Position numbers and translations under genes: made by a program | Notes under the pieces: model-generated | What the model was told of the DNA's origin: nothing | Database searches by the model: none | The model's input: the letters and a program-made list of their open reading frames with translations, nothing else | Shown here: in pieces, positions 32,700 through 41,404 of the stretch | How positions within the stretch are numbered: position 1 is the first letter of the stretch | How the letters are laid out: the number at the start of each line of letters is the position of its first letter | Origin: CAWCAW01 sp963714125 | GTDB lineage: Bacteria > Actinomycetota > Acidimicrobiia > Acidimicrobiales > UBA8190 | Assembly: GCA_963714125.1 (NCBI GenBank) | Contig: OY970234.1 | Span: 1,302,001 to 1,366,000, forward strand | DNA: 64,000 nt | Reading direction: 5' to 3'

Positions 32700-33790
32700 A
32701 GGGCGGCCGCCATGGCCGCCAGCGGCATGCGCAGATCTTCGAGCATGGCCAGGTCCTCGGCGGGGGAGCGGCCCAAGGTGGTCAGGTAGTTCCCCACGAT
32801 GATCGCGTTGATGCCGGCGGTCATGCCCATGGCCTGCAGATCGCGCAACGTCACTTCGCGGCCTCCGGCGTAGCGAAGGATGACCCCCGGCAAGGCCAGG
32901 CGGAACAGGGCGATCCACCTGATGGCTTCCCACGCTCCCAGGATGGGACGGTCCCCCAAAGGCGTGCCGGGGCGGGGGTTCAAGAAGTTCAGCGGCACCT
33001 CGGTGGGTTCGACCTCACGGAGCTGGAGGAGCAGCTCCACGCGCTGCGCATCGGTCTCGCCCATGCCCAGCAGGGCGCCGCAGCACAACTCCATGCCTTC
33101 GTCGCGCACCAACCGGCACGTGGCTTCGCGCTCGTCCCATTGGTGGGTGGTGACGACCTGGCCGAAATGCGAGCGGGCCGTTTCGAGGTTGTGGTTGTAG
33201 CGATGCACTCCGGCCTCGGCCAGGCGGCGGGCTTGCTCGGCGTCGAGGATCCCGGCCGACACGGCCACGTTCAAGCCGGTGCGCTGTTTCACCAGGGGGA
33301 CGAGCTCGATGATGCGGCCCAAGATGCGCTCATCGGGGCCCCGGATGGCGAGCACGATGCAGAACTCCGTCGCCCCCGTCTGGGCTGTTTCGGTGGCGGC
33401 GGCCAGGACCTCGTCGGTATCGAGAAAGGCAGTGGCCTTCACCGGGCTCTCAAAGCGCGCCGACTGCGAGCAGAAGTGGCAGTCCTCGGGACAGCCGCCC
33501 GTCTTGGCGGAGAGGATCCCTTCCACCTCCACCTCGGGGCCACACCACGCCAGCCGCACCTCGTGGGCGATAGCGGCGAGCCCCATCACCGACTCGTCGG
33601 GCACCATGGCGAGGGCGGCCAACTCTTCTTCGCTGAGCAGGCGCCGCTCGTCGAGAAGGGCCACGCCGGCCGCCGCTATTCTCCGTTTCGCTTCGGAGGC
33701 GCTGAGCCGATCCGGCAGCGTTACCGGACAACGCTCCGGTCGCCGTACGGTGAGGGGGTGGCGGGAATCCGCCGAATGGTCGCCAGGCAT
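32696..33790 (-). CDS. bioB: biotin synthase BioB
   Basis: Radical-SAM enzyme that inserts sulfur into dethiobiotin. The 4Fe-4S cysteine triad is CPEDCHFC (CxxxCxxC), preceded by ILSAKTGG. Later conserved stretches are NVAVSAGILDAEQ, YNHNLETARSHF, GLLGMGET-like GALLGMGETDAQR and PLNFLNPRPGTPL. The 364-residue length is typical. ATG 33790 is used; a GTG at 33799 is possible. It is followed by bsaP and a LON-domain gene with overlapping stops and starts. Other biotin genes are not in the window. Confidence 0.96.
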   Translation of the reverse strand: MPGDHSADSRHPLTVRRPERCPVTLPDRLSASEAKRRIAAAGVALLDERRLLSEEELAALAMVPDESVMGLAAIAHEVRLAWCGPEVEVEGILSAKTGGCPEDCHFCSQSARFESPVKATAFLDTDEVLAAATETAQTGATEFCIVLAIRGPDERILGRIIELVPLVKQRTGLNVAVSAGILDAEQARRLAEAGVHRYNHNLETARSHFGQVVTTHQWDEREATCRLVRDEGMELCCGALLGMGETDAQRVELLLQLREVEPTEVPLNFLNPRPGTPLGDRPILGAWEAIRWIALFRLALPGVILRYAGGREVTLRDLQAMGMTAGINAIIVGNYLTTLGRSPAEDLAMLEDLRMPLAAMAAAL

Positions 33791-33834
33791 CGCGCCCACG
33801 GTAGTGGCCGACCACGAAGAGGAGGCAAACCGAC

Positions 33835-35133
33835 ATGGCGTGGGATTTCGAGACCGAGCCCGAGTACGCGGCCCAGCTCGAGTGGGCGCGGGCTTTCGTG
33901 GACGCCGAGATCCTGCCCCTTGAGACCCTCGATCTCGATACCGCCGCGCTGGCCACGGCTATGCGCCCCCTGCAGGACCAGGTCAAGGCGCAGGGCCTGT
34001 GGGCGGCGCACCTCCCCCCCGAGCTGGGCGGCATGGGCTTCGGGCAGGTGCGCCTGGGCCTGCTGCACGAGATCCTGGGCCGCTCCTTTTTGGCCCCCCT
34101 CGTCTTCGGCAACAACGCGCCCGACTCCGGTAACGCCGAGCTGCTGGCCATCGGCATCGAGGCCTCCGGACGCGTGGAACAGCGCGAGCGGTGGCTGGAG
34201 CCACTGCTGCAGGGGAAGCTGCGCAGCGCCTTCTCGATGACTGAGCCCGGGGCGGGGGCCGACCCCACCTTGATCAAGACATCGGCGGTGCGCGACGGCG
34301 ACGAGTGGGTCATCAACGGCCACAAGTGGTTCACCTCCAACGCGTCGGTGGCCGACTTCCTGATCGTGATGTGCGTGACCAATCCCGACGTCCATCCCTA
34401 CGCGGGGTGCTCGATGATTCTGGTCCCGGTGGACACCCCCGGGGTCGACGTGGTGCGCGACGTGCCCACCATGGAGGACCCCTTCCCGCATTACGGCAAG
34501 ATCGGCGCCCACGCCGAGGTCCTCTACCGCGACGTACGGGTGCCGGCCGAGAACCTCATCGGCGTAGAAGGCGAGGGATTCCGCCTGGCCCAGATGCGCC
34601 TCGGCCCGGGCCGGATCCACCACTGCATGCGATGGTTGGGGCAAAGCCAGCGCGCCTTCGACATGCTGTGCGAGCGCGCCGTGTCGCGCTACACCCATGG
34701 GTCGCTGTTGTCGGACAAGCAGATGGTCCAGCAGTGGGTGGCCGACAGCAGGGCGGAGATGACCGCGGCGCGTCTGATGACGTTGCAGGCGGCGTGGAAG
34801 ATGGATCGCGACGGCCCGGCCGCGGCGCGCGTCGAGATCGCCATGATCAAGTACTACGGCGCCACCGTGCTCTACAACGTGATCGATCGCGCCATTCAGG
34901 TGCACGGGTCATTGGGTTTCTCCACGGACCTGCCCCTTGAGCACATGTACCGCGCCGCGCGGGCGGCGCGCATCTACGACGGACCCGACGAGGTCCACAA
35001 GGTCACGGTGGCCCGCCAGACCCTCAAGTCCTACACGCCGACGGAGATCCCCACCGAGCACGTACCCACCCGACGCGCCGCGGCCCAAGCGAAGTTCGCC
35101 GACTTGCTGGCCGAGATCAGCGGCAACGACTGA
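33835..35133 (+). CDS. acyl-CoA dehydrogenase
   Basis: FAD-dependent acyl-CoA dehydrogenase of 432 residues, resembling the ACAD10/11 branch in length and motifs. The flavin/substrate motif AFSMTEPGAGADPTL is near residue 132, followed by WVINGHKWFTSNA. The C-terminal half has the helical bundle with IQVHGSLGFSTDLPLEHMYR and RAARIYDGPDEVHK. It oxidises an acyl-CoA at the alpha-beta bond; the chain length cannot be inferred. ATG 33835 follows AGGAGGCAAACCG, a strong ribosome-binding site. It diverges from bioB and its stop overlaps the next gene. Confidence 0.92.
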   Translation: MAWDFETEPEYAAQLEWARAFVDAEILPLETLDLDTAALATAMRPLQDQVKAQGLWAAHLPPELGGMGFGQVRLGLLHEILGRSFLAPLVFGNNAPDSGNAELLAIGIEASGRVEQRERWLEPLLQGKLRSAFSMTEPGAGADPTLIKTSAVRDGDEWVINGHKWFTSNASVADFLIVMCVTNPDVHPYAGCSMILVPVDTPGVDVVRDVPTMEDPFPHYGKIGAHAEVLYRDVRVPAENLIGVEGEGFRLAQMRLGPGRIHHCMRWLGQSQRAFDMLCERAVSRYTHGSLLSDKQMVQQWVADSRAEMTAARLMTLQAAWKMDRDGPAAARVEIAMIKYYGATVLYNVIDRAIQVHGSLGFSTDLPLEHMYRAARAARIYDGPDEVHKVTVARQTLKSYTPTEIPTEHVPTRRAAAQAKFADLLAEISGND

Positions 35134-35978
35134 TGCGGGTGACCATTTGTGGGGCCCGGGGATCGACGCCGGCCCCCGGAGCCGACTTTGCGCGCTACGG
35201 CGGTCACACGTCGTGCGTAGCCCTGGCGCATGACGGCGAAGTTCCTTCCTTGTTGCTCGACGCCGGTACCGGGATTCGCAACGTGAAGGGATTGCTGGGC
35301 GATGCCCCGTTCTCGGGCGCCATCCTCATGAGTCACCTGCACTGGGACCACACGATGGGACTGCCGTTCTTCAGAGCCGGTGACCATCCCGACGCCACCA
35401 TCGACCTCTACCTGCCGGCCCAGGGCGATGCCGAGGCGGTGCTGACGAAGATGATGTCTCCACCCCATTTCCCCATCACGCCCGCGGAGCTGCGGGGGAC
35501 GTGGCGTTTCTTGTCGCTCGATCCCGGCCAACACGACATGGCCGGATTCTCGGTGCTGGCGCTGGAGGTGCCGCACAAAGGCGGGCGCGCCTACGGGTAT
35601 CGAATCACCGACGGGACCGGCGTGATCACGTACATCCCCGACCATCGCCCCACCGCCTTAGGGCCGGGACCCGACGGGCTGGGGGAACGTCATGGCGCGG
35701 CCCTGACTCTGGCCGCCGACAGCGACGCCGTGTTGCATGACTCCCAGTACACCGACGAAGAGTTGCCGGGGCGCGAGGACTTCGGACACTCCTGTCCGGG
35801 CTACGGGGTGGGACTCGCTACCGAGGCGGGGGCGAAGCGGTTGTGGTTGTTTCATCACGACCCGCCGCGCACCGACGCTGAGATCGACGCCATCGCGGCT
35901 CGTTACCAAGGCGGTGCGGTGGCGGTCAGCGCGGCCGCCGAAGGGCTGGTCATCGATCTTCCGGGGAACGATTCCTGA
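35133..35978 (+). CDS. metallo-beta-lactamase-fold hydrolase (PhnP-like)
   Basis: A 281-residue MBL-fold protein. The N-terminus RVTICGARGSTPAPG and the metal motif SHLHWDHTMGLPF (HxHxDH, residues about 66-75) are typical of the PhnP / phosphodiesterase-like branch. Further ligands are likely in VLHDSQYTDEEL and LWLFHHDPPRTD. Members hydrolyse cyclic phosphodiesters or related bonds; the substrate is unknown. The ATG shares a base with the upstream stop (TGATG), indicating coupling with the acyl-CoA dehydrogenase. Confidence 0.88.
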   Translation: MRVTICGARGSTPAPGADFARYGGHTSCVALAHDGEVPSLLLDAGTGIRNVKGLLGDAPFSGAILMSHLHWDHTMGLPFFRAGDHPDATIDLYLPAQGDAEAVLTKMMSPPHFPITPAELRGTWRFLSLDPGQHDMAGFSVLALEVPHKGGRAYGYRITDGTGVITYIPDHRPTALGPGPDGLGERHGAALTLAADSDAVLHDSQYTDEELPGREDFGHSCPGYGVGLATEAGAKRLWLFHHDPPRTDAEIDAIAARYQGGAVAVSAAAEGLVIDLPGNDS

Positions 35979-35998
35979 GCGAAAACGAGAGGGCTCCC

Positions 35999-36731
35999 AT
36001 GTCATCAGTCAAAGATCAGGTCGTAGCCATTACGGGAGCCTCGAGCGGTATCGGCTACGCCACGGCCCAGGTCTTGGCCGCCAGCGGCGCCAAGCTGGTG
36101 CTGGGGGCCCGTCGTCAGGACCGGCTCGATGCGCTCGTGGCGGAGATCGAAGCCGCCGGCGGTGGCACGGGCCCGCTCGTTGGACGTGACCGATCTCGAC
36201 GACGTGCGTCAGTTCGTGCAATTCGCCATACGTGAGTTCGGGCGCATCGACGTGATCGTCAACAACGCCGGCGTGATGCCGCTGTCCCTGCTCGGCGACC
36301 TCAAAGTCGACGAGTGGAACTGGATGATCGACGTCAACATCCGCGGCGTGCTGCACGGCATCGCCGCCGTCTTGCCCGACATGAACGCGCAAGGATCGGG
36401 CCACATCGTGAACGTCTCCTCCGTGAGCGGGCTGGTGGTTCAGCCCACCGGCGCTGTCTACTCCGCCACCAAGTACGCGGTGCGCGCCATCTCCGAAGGT
36501 CTGCGCAAGGAGAACAACAAGATCCGCTGCACCTGCATCTATCCCGGCGTGGTCACCTCGGAGCTGGCCCACTCGATCAGCAACGAGGAGGACCGGAAGC
36601 TGATGGAGGCCTACCGGGCCAACGCCATCGATCCCGAGGCCATCGGGCGGGCCGTCAAATACGTTCTCGAGCAGCCCGCCGACGTCGACGTGAATGAGCT
36701 CGTCATCCGCCCTACCTTGACGCAGACCTGA
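35999..36731 (+). pseudogene. SDR-family oxidoreductase interrupted by a one-base frameshift
   Basis: Short-chain dehydrogenase/reductase of about 244 residues split over two frames. The first part has the cofactor motif TGASSGIG and runs to about 36167. The second continues with LDVTDLDD, the NNAG motif, the catalytic YSATK (Tyr and Lys) and YPGVVTSELA. Removing one G from the GGG in ACGGGCCC (36168-36170) joins them in the expected way (GTARSLDVTD). All catalytic residues are intact, so this is either a recent mutation or a base-calling error. ATG 35999 is the start. Confidence 0.85.
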
Positions 36732-36756
36732 CCGCCGCTCTGGTTGGCAGTCTGGC

Positions 36757-36778
36757 CTCTCCACCCACGGGTGGAGAG
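36757..36778 (+). terminator. strong hairpin after the SDR gene
   Basis: CTCTCCACCC and GGGTGGAGAG pair perfectly around AC, 25 bp after the SDR stop. There is no T run, so termination is likely but not certain. Confidence 0.5.
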
Positions 36779-36878
36779 CGACGGGTGCACATTCCACCTG
36801 CTGAGCCACCCCCGGGCCGATTCGATTGAGTGCCTCCCATGCGACGGTGAGGAGGTACCCAAACGAAAGGTCGTTGCC

Positions 36879-37400
36879 ATGCCCACCGACGTGCTCATCG
36901 TCAACATCGCCGTGCTCGGCGCCGTTCTCGAAGCCGACCTGGGACGCCGCAAGATCAGCCGTATGCGGATCCTGCGTCCCCTGTTCCTCGCCGTCGCCAT
37001 CGTCCCGTTGTTCATCGCCCACCCCGCCACTGCCGGCAACGGCGAGATCCTCGAGATCGCCCTGGCCGGGCTCGGAGCACTCCTCGGAGTGGTGGCTGGC
37101 GCCGGTCTCATGAAGATCGGCTTCGACAAGAAATCGCAGCAGTGCGTGAGCACCGCCGGTATCGGTTACGGCGTCTTCTGGACCGCCATCATCGGAGCCA
37201 GGCTTCTGTTCACCTACGGCGCCAACCACTGGTATCACGCGCAGCTCGGCCACTGGATGGTGACCAACGCGGTCACCGTCGACGCCCTGACCGATGCCCT
37301 CATCTTCATGGCGCTGGCTATGACCGTGACCCGTACCCTGTGCTTGGCCGTGGGCCGGAACCAGGTTCGCCGGCAGTCCGTCCCCGCGCTGGTGGTCTGA
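36879..37400 (+). CDS. membrane protein of unknown function
   Basis: A 173-residue protein with four to five hydrophobic segments, including LFLAVAIVPLFIAHPATA, LALAGLGALLGVVAGAGLM-like residues 50-70 and GVFWTAIIGARLLFTYG. It resembles neither a transporter nor an enzyme I can name. ATG 36879 has AAAGG upstream. One base separates it from the next membrane protein, and the histidine kinase/regulator genes follow, so this is a four-gene operon. The membrane proteins may sense or answer an envelope signal. Confidence 0.65.
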   Translation: MPTDVLIVNIAVLGAVLEADLGRRKISRMRILRPLFLAVAIVPLFIAHPATAGNGEILEIALAGLGALLGVVAGAGLMKIGFDKKSQQCVSTAGIGYGVFWTAIIGARLLFTYGANHWYHAQLGHWMVTNAVTVDALTDALIFMALAMTVTRTLCLAVGRNQVRRQSVPALVV

Positions 37401-37401
37401 G

Positions 37402-37932
37402 ATGACCTTGACCACTGTTGTCATCGGCGTCGGCCTGATCGTCTTCGTCCTGGCCCGACGCATCCGGGGCGAGGCCGTGCCCGCACCGAAGAAGCTGTTT
37501 CTCCTCCCCGTCGTGGTGGGTGTCATCGGCTATCAAAACCTCGCCCACGCCAAGCTCGCCACCATCGACATCGGCGTGATCGCCGGGGGATGCGCGTTGT
37601 CGCTCGTGCTCGGACTGTGGCGAGGCCGCCTGGACAAGGTCTCCATGGTTAACGGGGCGCCCTACATGTCCTGGAGTGCGGGCTCGGTGGTTCTCTTCGC
37701 CGTCAACGTGCTCGCCAAGCTGGCATTGGACGCCGGTGGTGTTGCCGCTGGGGGCACCACAGCCGCCTTGAGCAGCTCCATCTTGTTCAGCCTCGGGCTC
37801 ACGCTGCTGGGCGAGGCATTCGTGGTGTGGCACCGGGCCCAGTCGCTCCCACCCGAGAGTGCGGCAGGGGACCAGTACCGTGGGAACGTGCAGCCTGCCG
37901 GTCGGTCCGCCATCTGGCCCCCGGTCCGTTGA
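37402..37932 (+). CDS. membrane protein, DUF1453/CcdC-like
   Basis: A 176-residue protein with four hydrophobic segments. The short loop with RRIRGEAVPAPKKLFLLPVV and the later VLGLWRGRLDKVSMVNG are reminiscent of the CcdC-like DUF1453 family, whose function is unclear. The C-terminal 30 residues are Pro/Gly/Arg-rich and overlap the start of the kinase gene (TTGA). The assignment is tentative. Confidence 0.6.
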   Translation: MTLTTVVIGVGLIVFVLARRIRGEAVPAPKKLFLLPVVVGVIGYQNLAHAKLATIDIGVIAGGCALSLVLGLWRGRLDKVSMVNGAPYMSWSAGSVVLFAVNVLAKLALDAGGVAAGGTTAALSSSILFSLGLTLLGEAFVVWHRAQSLPPESAAGDQYRGNVQPAGRSAIWPPVR

Positions 37933-39110
37933 GCTCACCGGCCTGGTCGGGCGCGGCGTTCCTCTACGACAGCCGCTTCGCCCGTTGGGCGCGCCTGGCC
38001 GCACTGGCGGTCATCGTGGGCACTGCCTTCGTGGGCCACCCCCATGCGTCTCTGAGCGGCCATGGGCTTGTGATCCTCATCAGCCTCATCGTGGCGGTGG
38101 GCACCCAGGTGGCCGTCACCTTGGCCCCGACCGGACCGTGGCCACTCGGGCGAGCTGTCCTCGGGGCACTTGGGTGCGGGGTGGTGGCGGGCTACGAGCC
38201 CACTGCCGGTACGGCTGTGCTGTTGGTGTTCATGGGACTCAGCGCCGGCGCCGCTTTCGGCCTGGGTATCGGCGCCGTGGTCACGGCCATCGCTGTTTTG
38301 GCCACCACGCTGAGCGTCCTGGCTTCGGGCCAAGGTACGGGCAACATCAGTCTGGGGGCGGTGGCGGTGGTGGGCTATCTGGCCGCGGCGGGGCGTAAGC
38401 AATACGCGCTGCGGACCGAAGAAGCGGAGCTTCGACTGGCCGACGTCGAGCGGGCCCGCGAGGAACACGCCCGCGCTGCCGCTCTGGCCGAGCGGGCCAA
38501 CACGGCTCGGGAGATCCACGACATCTTGGCGCACAGCTTGGGGGCGCTGGTGTTGCAACTCGACGCGTTGGACGCCGTTCTCGATGCCGAGACGCCCGAT
38601 CGCGCCCGCGCCGGCGATTTGCTGACCCGGGCCCGGGCCCTGGCTGTCGAAGGGCTGAGCGAGGCGAAGCAAGCCGTCGGCACGTTGCGCGTCGACACGC
38701 CTCCTCTCCTCGATGGGCTGCGCCAACTGGTGGACACCGCCGCGCACGGCGCCGTGTTGGAGATCAGCGGAACGCCGCGCCTGCTCTCCACTGAGGCCGT
38801 GGTGGCGCTGCGGCGCACGGCGCAGGAGGGCCTGACCAATGTGGCCAAGCATGCGCCGGGGATAACTCCGAAGATGCAGCTCTGCTTTTTGCCGGGCGCA
38901 GTGGTCCTGACGGTGACCGACACCGGTGCTGAGCCCGACGCCATGCCGGGGCCGCTGGCCCACACCGGAGGCGGCTACGGCATCGAAGGACTGCGCGAAC
39001 GCGCCGAGCTGTTGGGCGCCACGTTGACGGCCGGCCCCCTGGGGACCGGGTGGCAGGTGTCGCTGCGCGTCCCCGACGATCAGCGCGCCGACGCGCCGGG
39101 CCGTGCATGA
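37929..39110 (+). CDS. membrane sensor histidine kinase (NarL/LiaS-type)
   Basis: A 393-residue HisKA_3-type kinase. Five to six membrane helices fill residues about 15-150. The dimerisation helix carries the phospho-acceptor His in REIHDILAHSLG near residue 200. The ATP-binding domain shows the N box (QEGLTNVAKHAP) and a G-box (GGGYGIEGLRERAEL). It should sense a membrane-level signal and phosphorylate the adjacent regulator. TTG 37929 overlaps the upstream stop and is the only start that fits the domain limits. Translation is coupled to the regulator by an ATGA overlap. Confidence 0.9.
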   Translation: MSSPAWSGAAFLYDSRFARWARLAALAVIVGTAFVGHPHASLSGHGLVILISLIVAVGTQVAVTLAPTGPWPLGRAVLGALGCGVVAGYEPTAGTAVLLVFMGLSAGAAFGLGIGAVVTAIAVLATTLSVLASGQGTGNISLGAVAVVGYLAAAGRKQYALRTEEAELRLADVERAREEHARAAALAERANTAREIHDILAHSLGALVLQLDALDAVLDAETPDRARAGDLLTRARALAVEGLSEAKQAVGTLRVDTPPLLDGLRQLVDTAAHGAVLEISGTPRLLSTEAVVALRRTAQEGLTNVAKHAPGITPKMQLCFLPGAVVLTVTDTGAEPDAMPGPLAHTGGGYGIEGLRERAELLGATLTAGPLGTGWQVSLRVPDDQRADAPGRA

Positions 39111-39832
39111 CCGACGACGGGCAGACATTGCGGGTGGTGGTGGCCGACGATCAGCGGGCCGTACGCGAAGCGCTGGCTACGGTCCTCGATGCGGAGCCCG
39201 GCATCGAGGTTGTTGGCGTGGCCGCCGACGGTGACGAGGCGGTGGCAATGGCCCACGCGCTTTCCCCTGCGGTGGTGCTCATGGATCTGCGCATGCCCAA
39301 CGCCGATGGCGTCAGCGCCACGCGGCGTCTGGCCGCCGAACTTCCTGACGTCAAGGTCGTGGTCCTCACCACGTTCGCCGACGACACCAGCATCCTCGCC
39401 GCCCTTGAAGCCGGGGCTCTGGGATTTCTCACCAAGGACGCCGGCCGGGCGCAGATCGCCCTGGCCGTCCGCTCGGCCGCGGCCGGCCAAGCGGTTCTCG
39501 ACCCGGCCGCTCAGGCCAGCCTTCTGCGCGCTGCATCGCCGCCCGCCGCGTCGGCGCCGCCCGATGCGGCGGCCTCGGGCGTGTCGGGCGCCCCGGGTGT
39601 GGCGCCGGTTGGCCCCGCGTCGTTGCCCGACGACTTGACGCCGCGTGAGGCGGACGTGCTCCGTGGCATCGCGGCCGGACACAGCAACTCCGAGATAGCA
39701 GCCGAACTCTTTATCTCAGAGGTGACGGTGAAAAGCCACATCAACCATCTCTTCGCCAAGATCCATGTCCGCAGTCGAGCTGAAGCCGTTCGCTACGCGT
39801 ATGACCACGGACGGGTGTCACCGCCTTCGTAA
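39107..39832 (+). CDS. NarL/FixJ-type response regulator
   Basis: The receiver domain (residues 8-125) has the acidic pair in VVVADDQ, the phospho-acceptor Asp in VVLMDLRMPNADG and the Lys in FLTKDAG. An Ala/Pro-rich linker follows. The C-terminal LuxR-type helix-turn-helix reads LTPREADVLRGIAAGHSNSEIA, then FISEVTVKSHINHLF. It is the partner of the upstream kinase. Its stop overlaps the end of the convergent oxidoreductase gene by 15 bp. Confidence 0.93.
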   Translation: MTDDGQTLRVVVADDQRAVREALATVLDAEPGIEVVGVAADGDEAVAMAHALSPAVVLMDLRMPNADGVSATRRLAAELPDVKVVVLTTFADDTSILAALEAGALGFLTKDAGRAQIALAVRSAAAGQAVLDPAAQASLLRAASPPAASAPPDAAASGVSGAPGVAPVGPASLPDDLTPREADVLRGIAAGHSNSEIAAELFISEVTVKSHINHLFAKIHVRSRAEAVRYAYDHGRVSPPS

Positions 39833-41365
39833 GCGGTGGTGCAAGACGCGCCGCGCACAGTTGCGTCCCGCCATGCCATGCACGCCGCCGCCGGGGTGGG
39901 TGGACGCCGAGCACAGGTACAGACTCTTGATGGGCGTGTTGTAGCGGAACCACCCGGGGACGGGACGGAACACCAATTGCTGGTCGAGCGCGCTGGACCC
40001 GGCTCCGAGGTCACCGCCGACGAGGTTGGGATTTTCCGCCTGCAGGTCGTCGGGAGTGCGCACGGCCATGCCGACGATGGCGTGGCGCAGCCCGGGGGCG
40101 TGGTGCTCGAGACGTTGCAGCACCGTTTCGAGAAACTCGTCACGGCGCGGCGCCCACGATGTCGATCCGTTCGGCACACCAGGAACGTGCGTCTCGATCC
40201 ACAACGTATGCCCGCCGGCGGGCGCCCGGCTGGGGTCGGCCACGGTCTGCTGGCCGACAATGAGCATGGGCTCGTCGGGCAGTGACCCGGAGCGGGCTTG
40301 GTAGCCGGCCTTGGCCATAGCCGCCACGGTGCCGGTGAGATGCACGACGCCGCAACGCTCGAGCCCCTCAGCCGTCCACGGGGCGCCGCGGTCGAGGGCG
40401 AGGTCGACCTTGAACACTCCCGTGCCGTAGCGGTAGCGCCGGAGTCCAGCCACATAGGAGGCGGGGAGTTCGTCGGGACTGACCAACGACTCGCATAAGG
40501 CCCCCGGGCCGACGTCGGCCAGCACGGCCCGCCGCGCACTGATGGAGTCACCTCGCCGCGTTTGCACGCCCACGGCCCGGCCCCCGCGTACGACGACGCG
40601 GACGACGTCAGCGTCGGTGGTCACCGTGCCGCCCGCCTCTTGCACCGTCGCCACCAAAGCCGCCGCCAGTTGCCCGGCCCCGCCGACGGGGACGGGCATG
40701 CCCAGCCGCTGGGCCACCAAAGCCAAGATGAGGGCGGCCGGCGCGCTGGCGGGCACGTCCACGGCCACATCGGCGTGCGATGCGCCTGCCGCCACCAGCG
40801 CCTGGGCAGCCGGATCCGTGAAGCGATCGGTGGCCAAAACGTCGAGGGGCTCCACTTGCATCTTGGCTAGATCGAACAGACCCTTGCCGCGCGTGGCGGC
40901 CAGTAGCGACAGGGTGGGGCCCATGGAGGGGATGGGAGCGACCATGACCTTCAGGAGCCGAGTCCCGATGTGGTCCCACCACCGACACAGTTCGCTCCAC
41001 GCCGCCCCGTCTTCGCTGTGGCGTCGGCGCAGACCATCGACGGTGGCGGCTTCGTCGGCATGCAGGAGGGCGGCGTGCTCGGGGTCTATGGCAGCGGCCA
41101 CCGGTATATCGAACTGCGCCCATGACAGCCGCTTGTCCAAGCCCAGCTCCGTGAAGACGGGTGAGGAGTGGAGCAGCCCGTAGAAGGCGGAGTAGGTGTC
41201 GTGCAGGTAGCCCGGCACGGTGAGCTCGGCGCTGTGGACGGCCCCGCCGGCGACAGGGGAGCGTTCGAGGACGTGCACCTTCCATCCCGCCCGGGCCAAG
41301 GTGGCGGCGGCCACCAAGCCGTTGGGGCCCGACCCGATGATGACGGCATCCGCGTTGTCCATCAT
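39818..41365 (-). CDS. CrtI/phytoene dehydrogenase-like FAD oxidoreductase
   Basis: A 515-residue flavoprotein. The FAD-binding dinucleotide fold is AVIIGSGPNGLVAAATLARAG, followed by VLERSPVAGGAV. The C-terminal signature STHPGGGVHGMAG is typical of the CrtI/NAD(P)-FAD oxidoreductase family. No phytoene synthase is present, so a carotenoid role is not supported; members also act on other hydrophobic substrates or remain uncharacterised. It heads a minus-strand stretch that also holds a P450, cupin and cyclic-nucleotide-binding genes. Confidence 0.87.
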   Translation of the reverse strand: MMDNADAVIIGSGPNGLVAAATLARAGWKVHVLERSPVAGGAVHSAELTVPGYLHDTYSAFYGLLHSSPVFTELGLDKRLSWAQFDIPVAAAIDPEHAALLHADEAATVDGLRRRHSEDGAAWSELCRWWDHIGTRLLKVMVAPIPSMGPTLSLLAATRGKGLFDLAKMQVEPLDVLATDRFTDPAAQALVAAGASHADVAVDVPASAPAALILALVAQRLGMPVPVGGAGQLAAALVATVQEAGGTVTTDADVVRVVVRGGRAVGVQTRRGDSISARRAVLADVGPGALCESLVSPDELPASYVAGLRRYRYGTGVFKVDLALDRGAPWTAEGLERCGVVHLTGTVAAMAKAGYQARSGSLPDEPMLIVGQQTVADPSRAPAGGHTLWIETHVPGVPNGSTSWAPRRDEFLETVLQRLEHHAPGLRHAIVGMAVRTPDDLQAENPNLVGGDLGAGSSALDQQLVFRPVPGWFRYNTPIKSLYLCSASTHPGGGVHGMAGRNCARRVLHHRLRRR

Positions 41366-41404
41366 GCGATGTTGCCTAGTCGACGGCGGACGGTGAGGGC
41401 GAGC

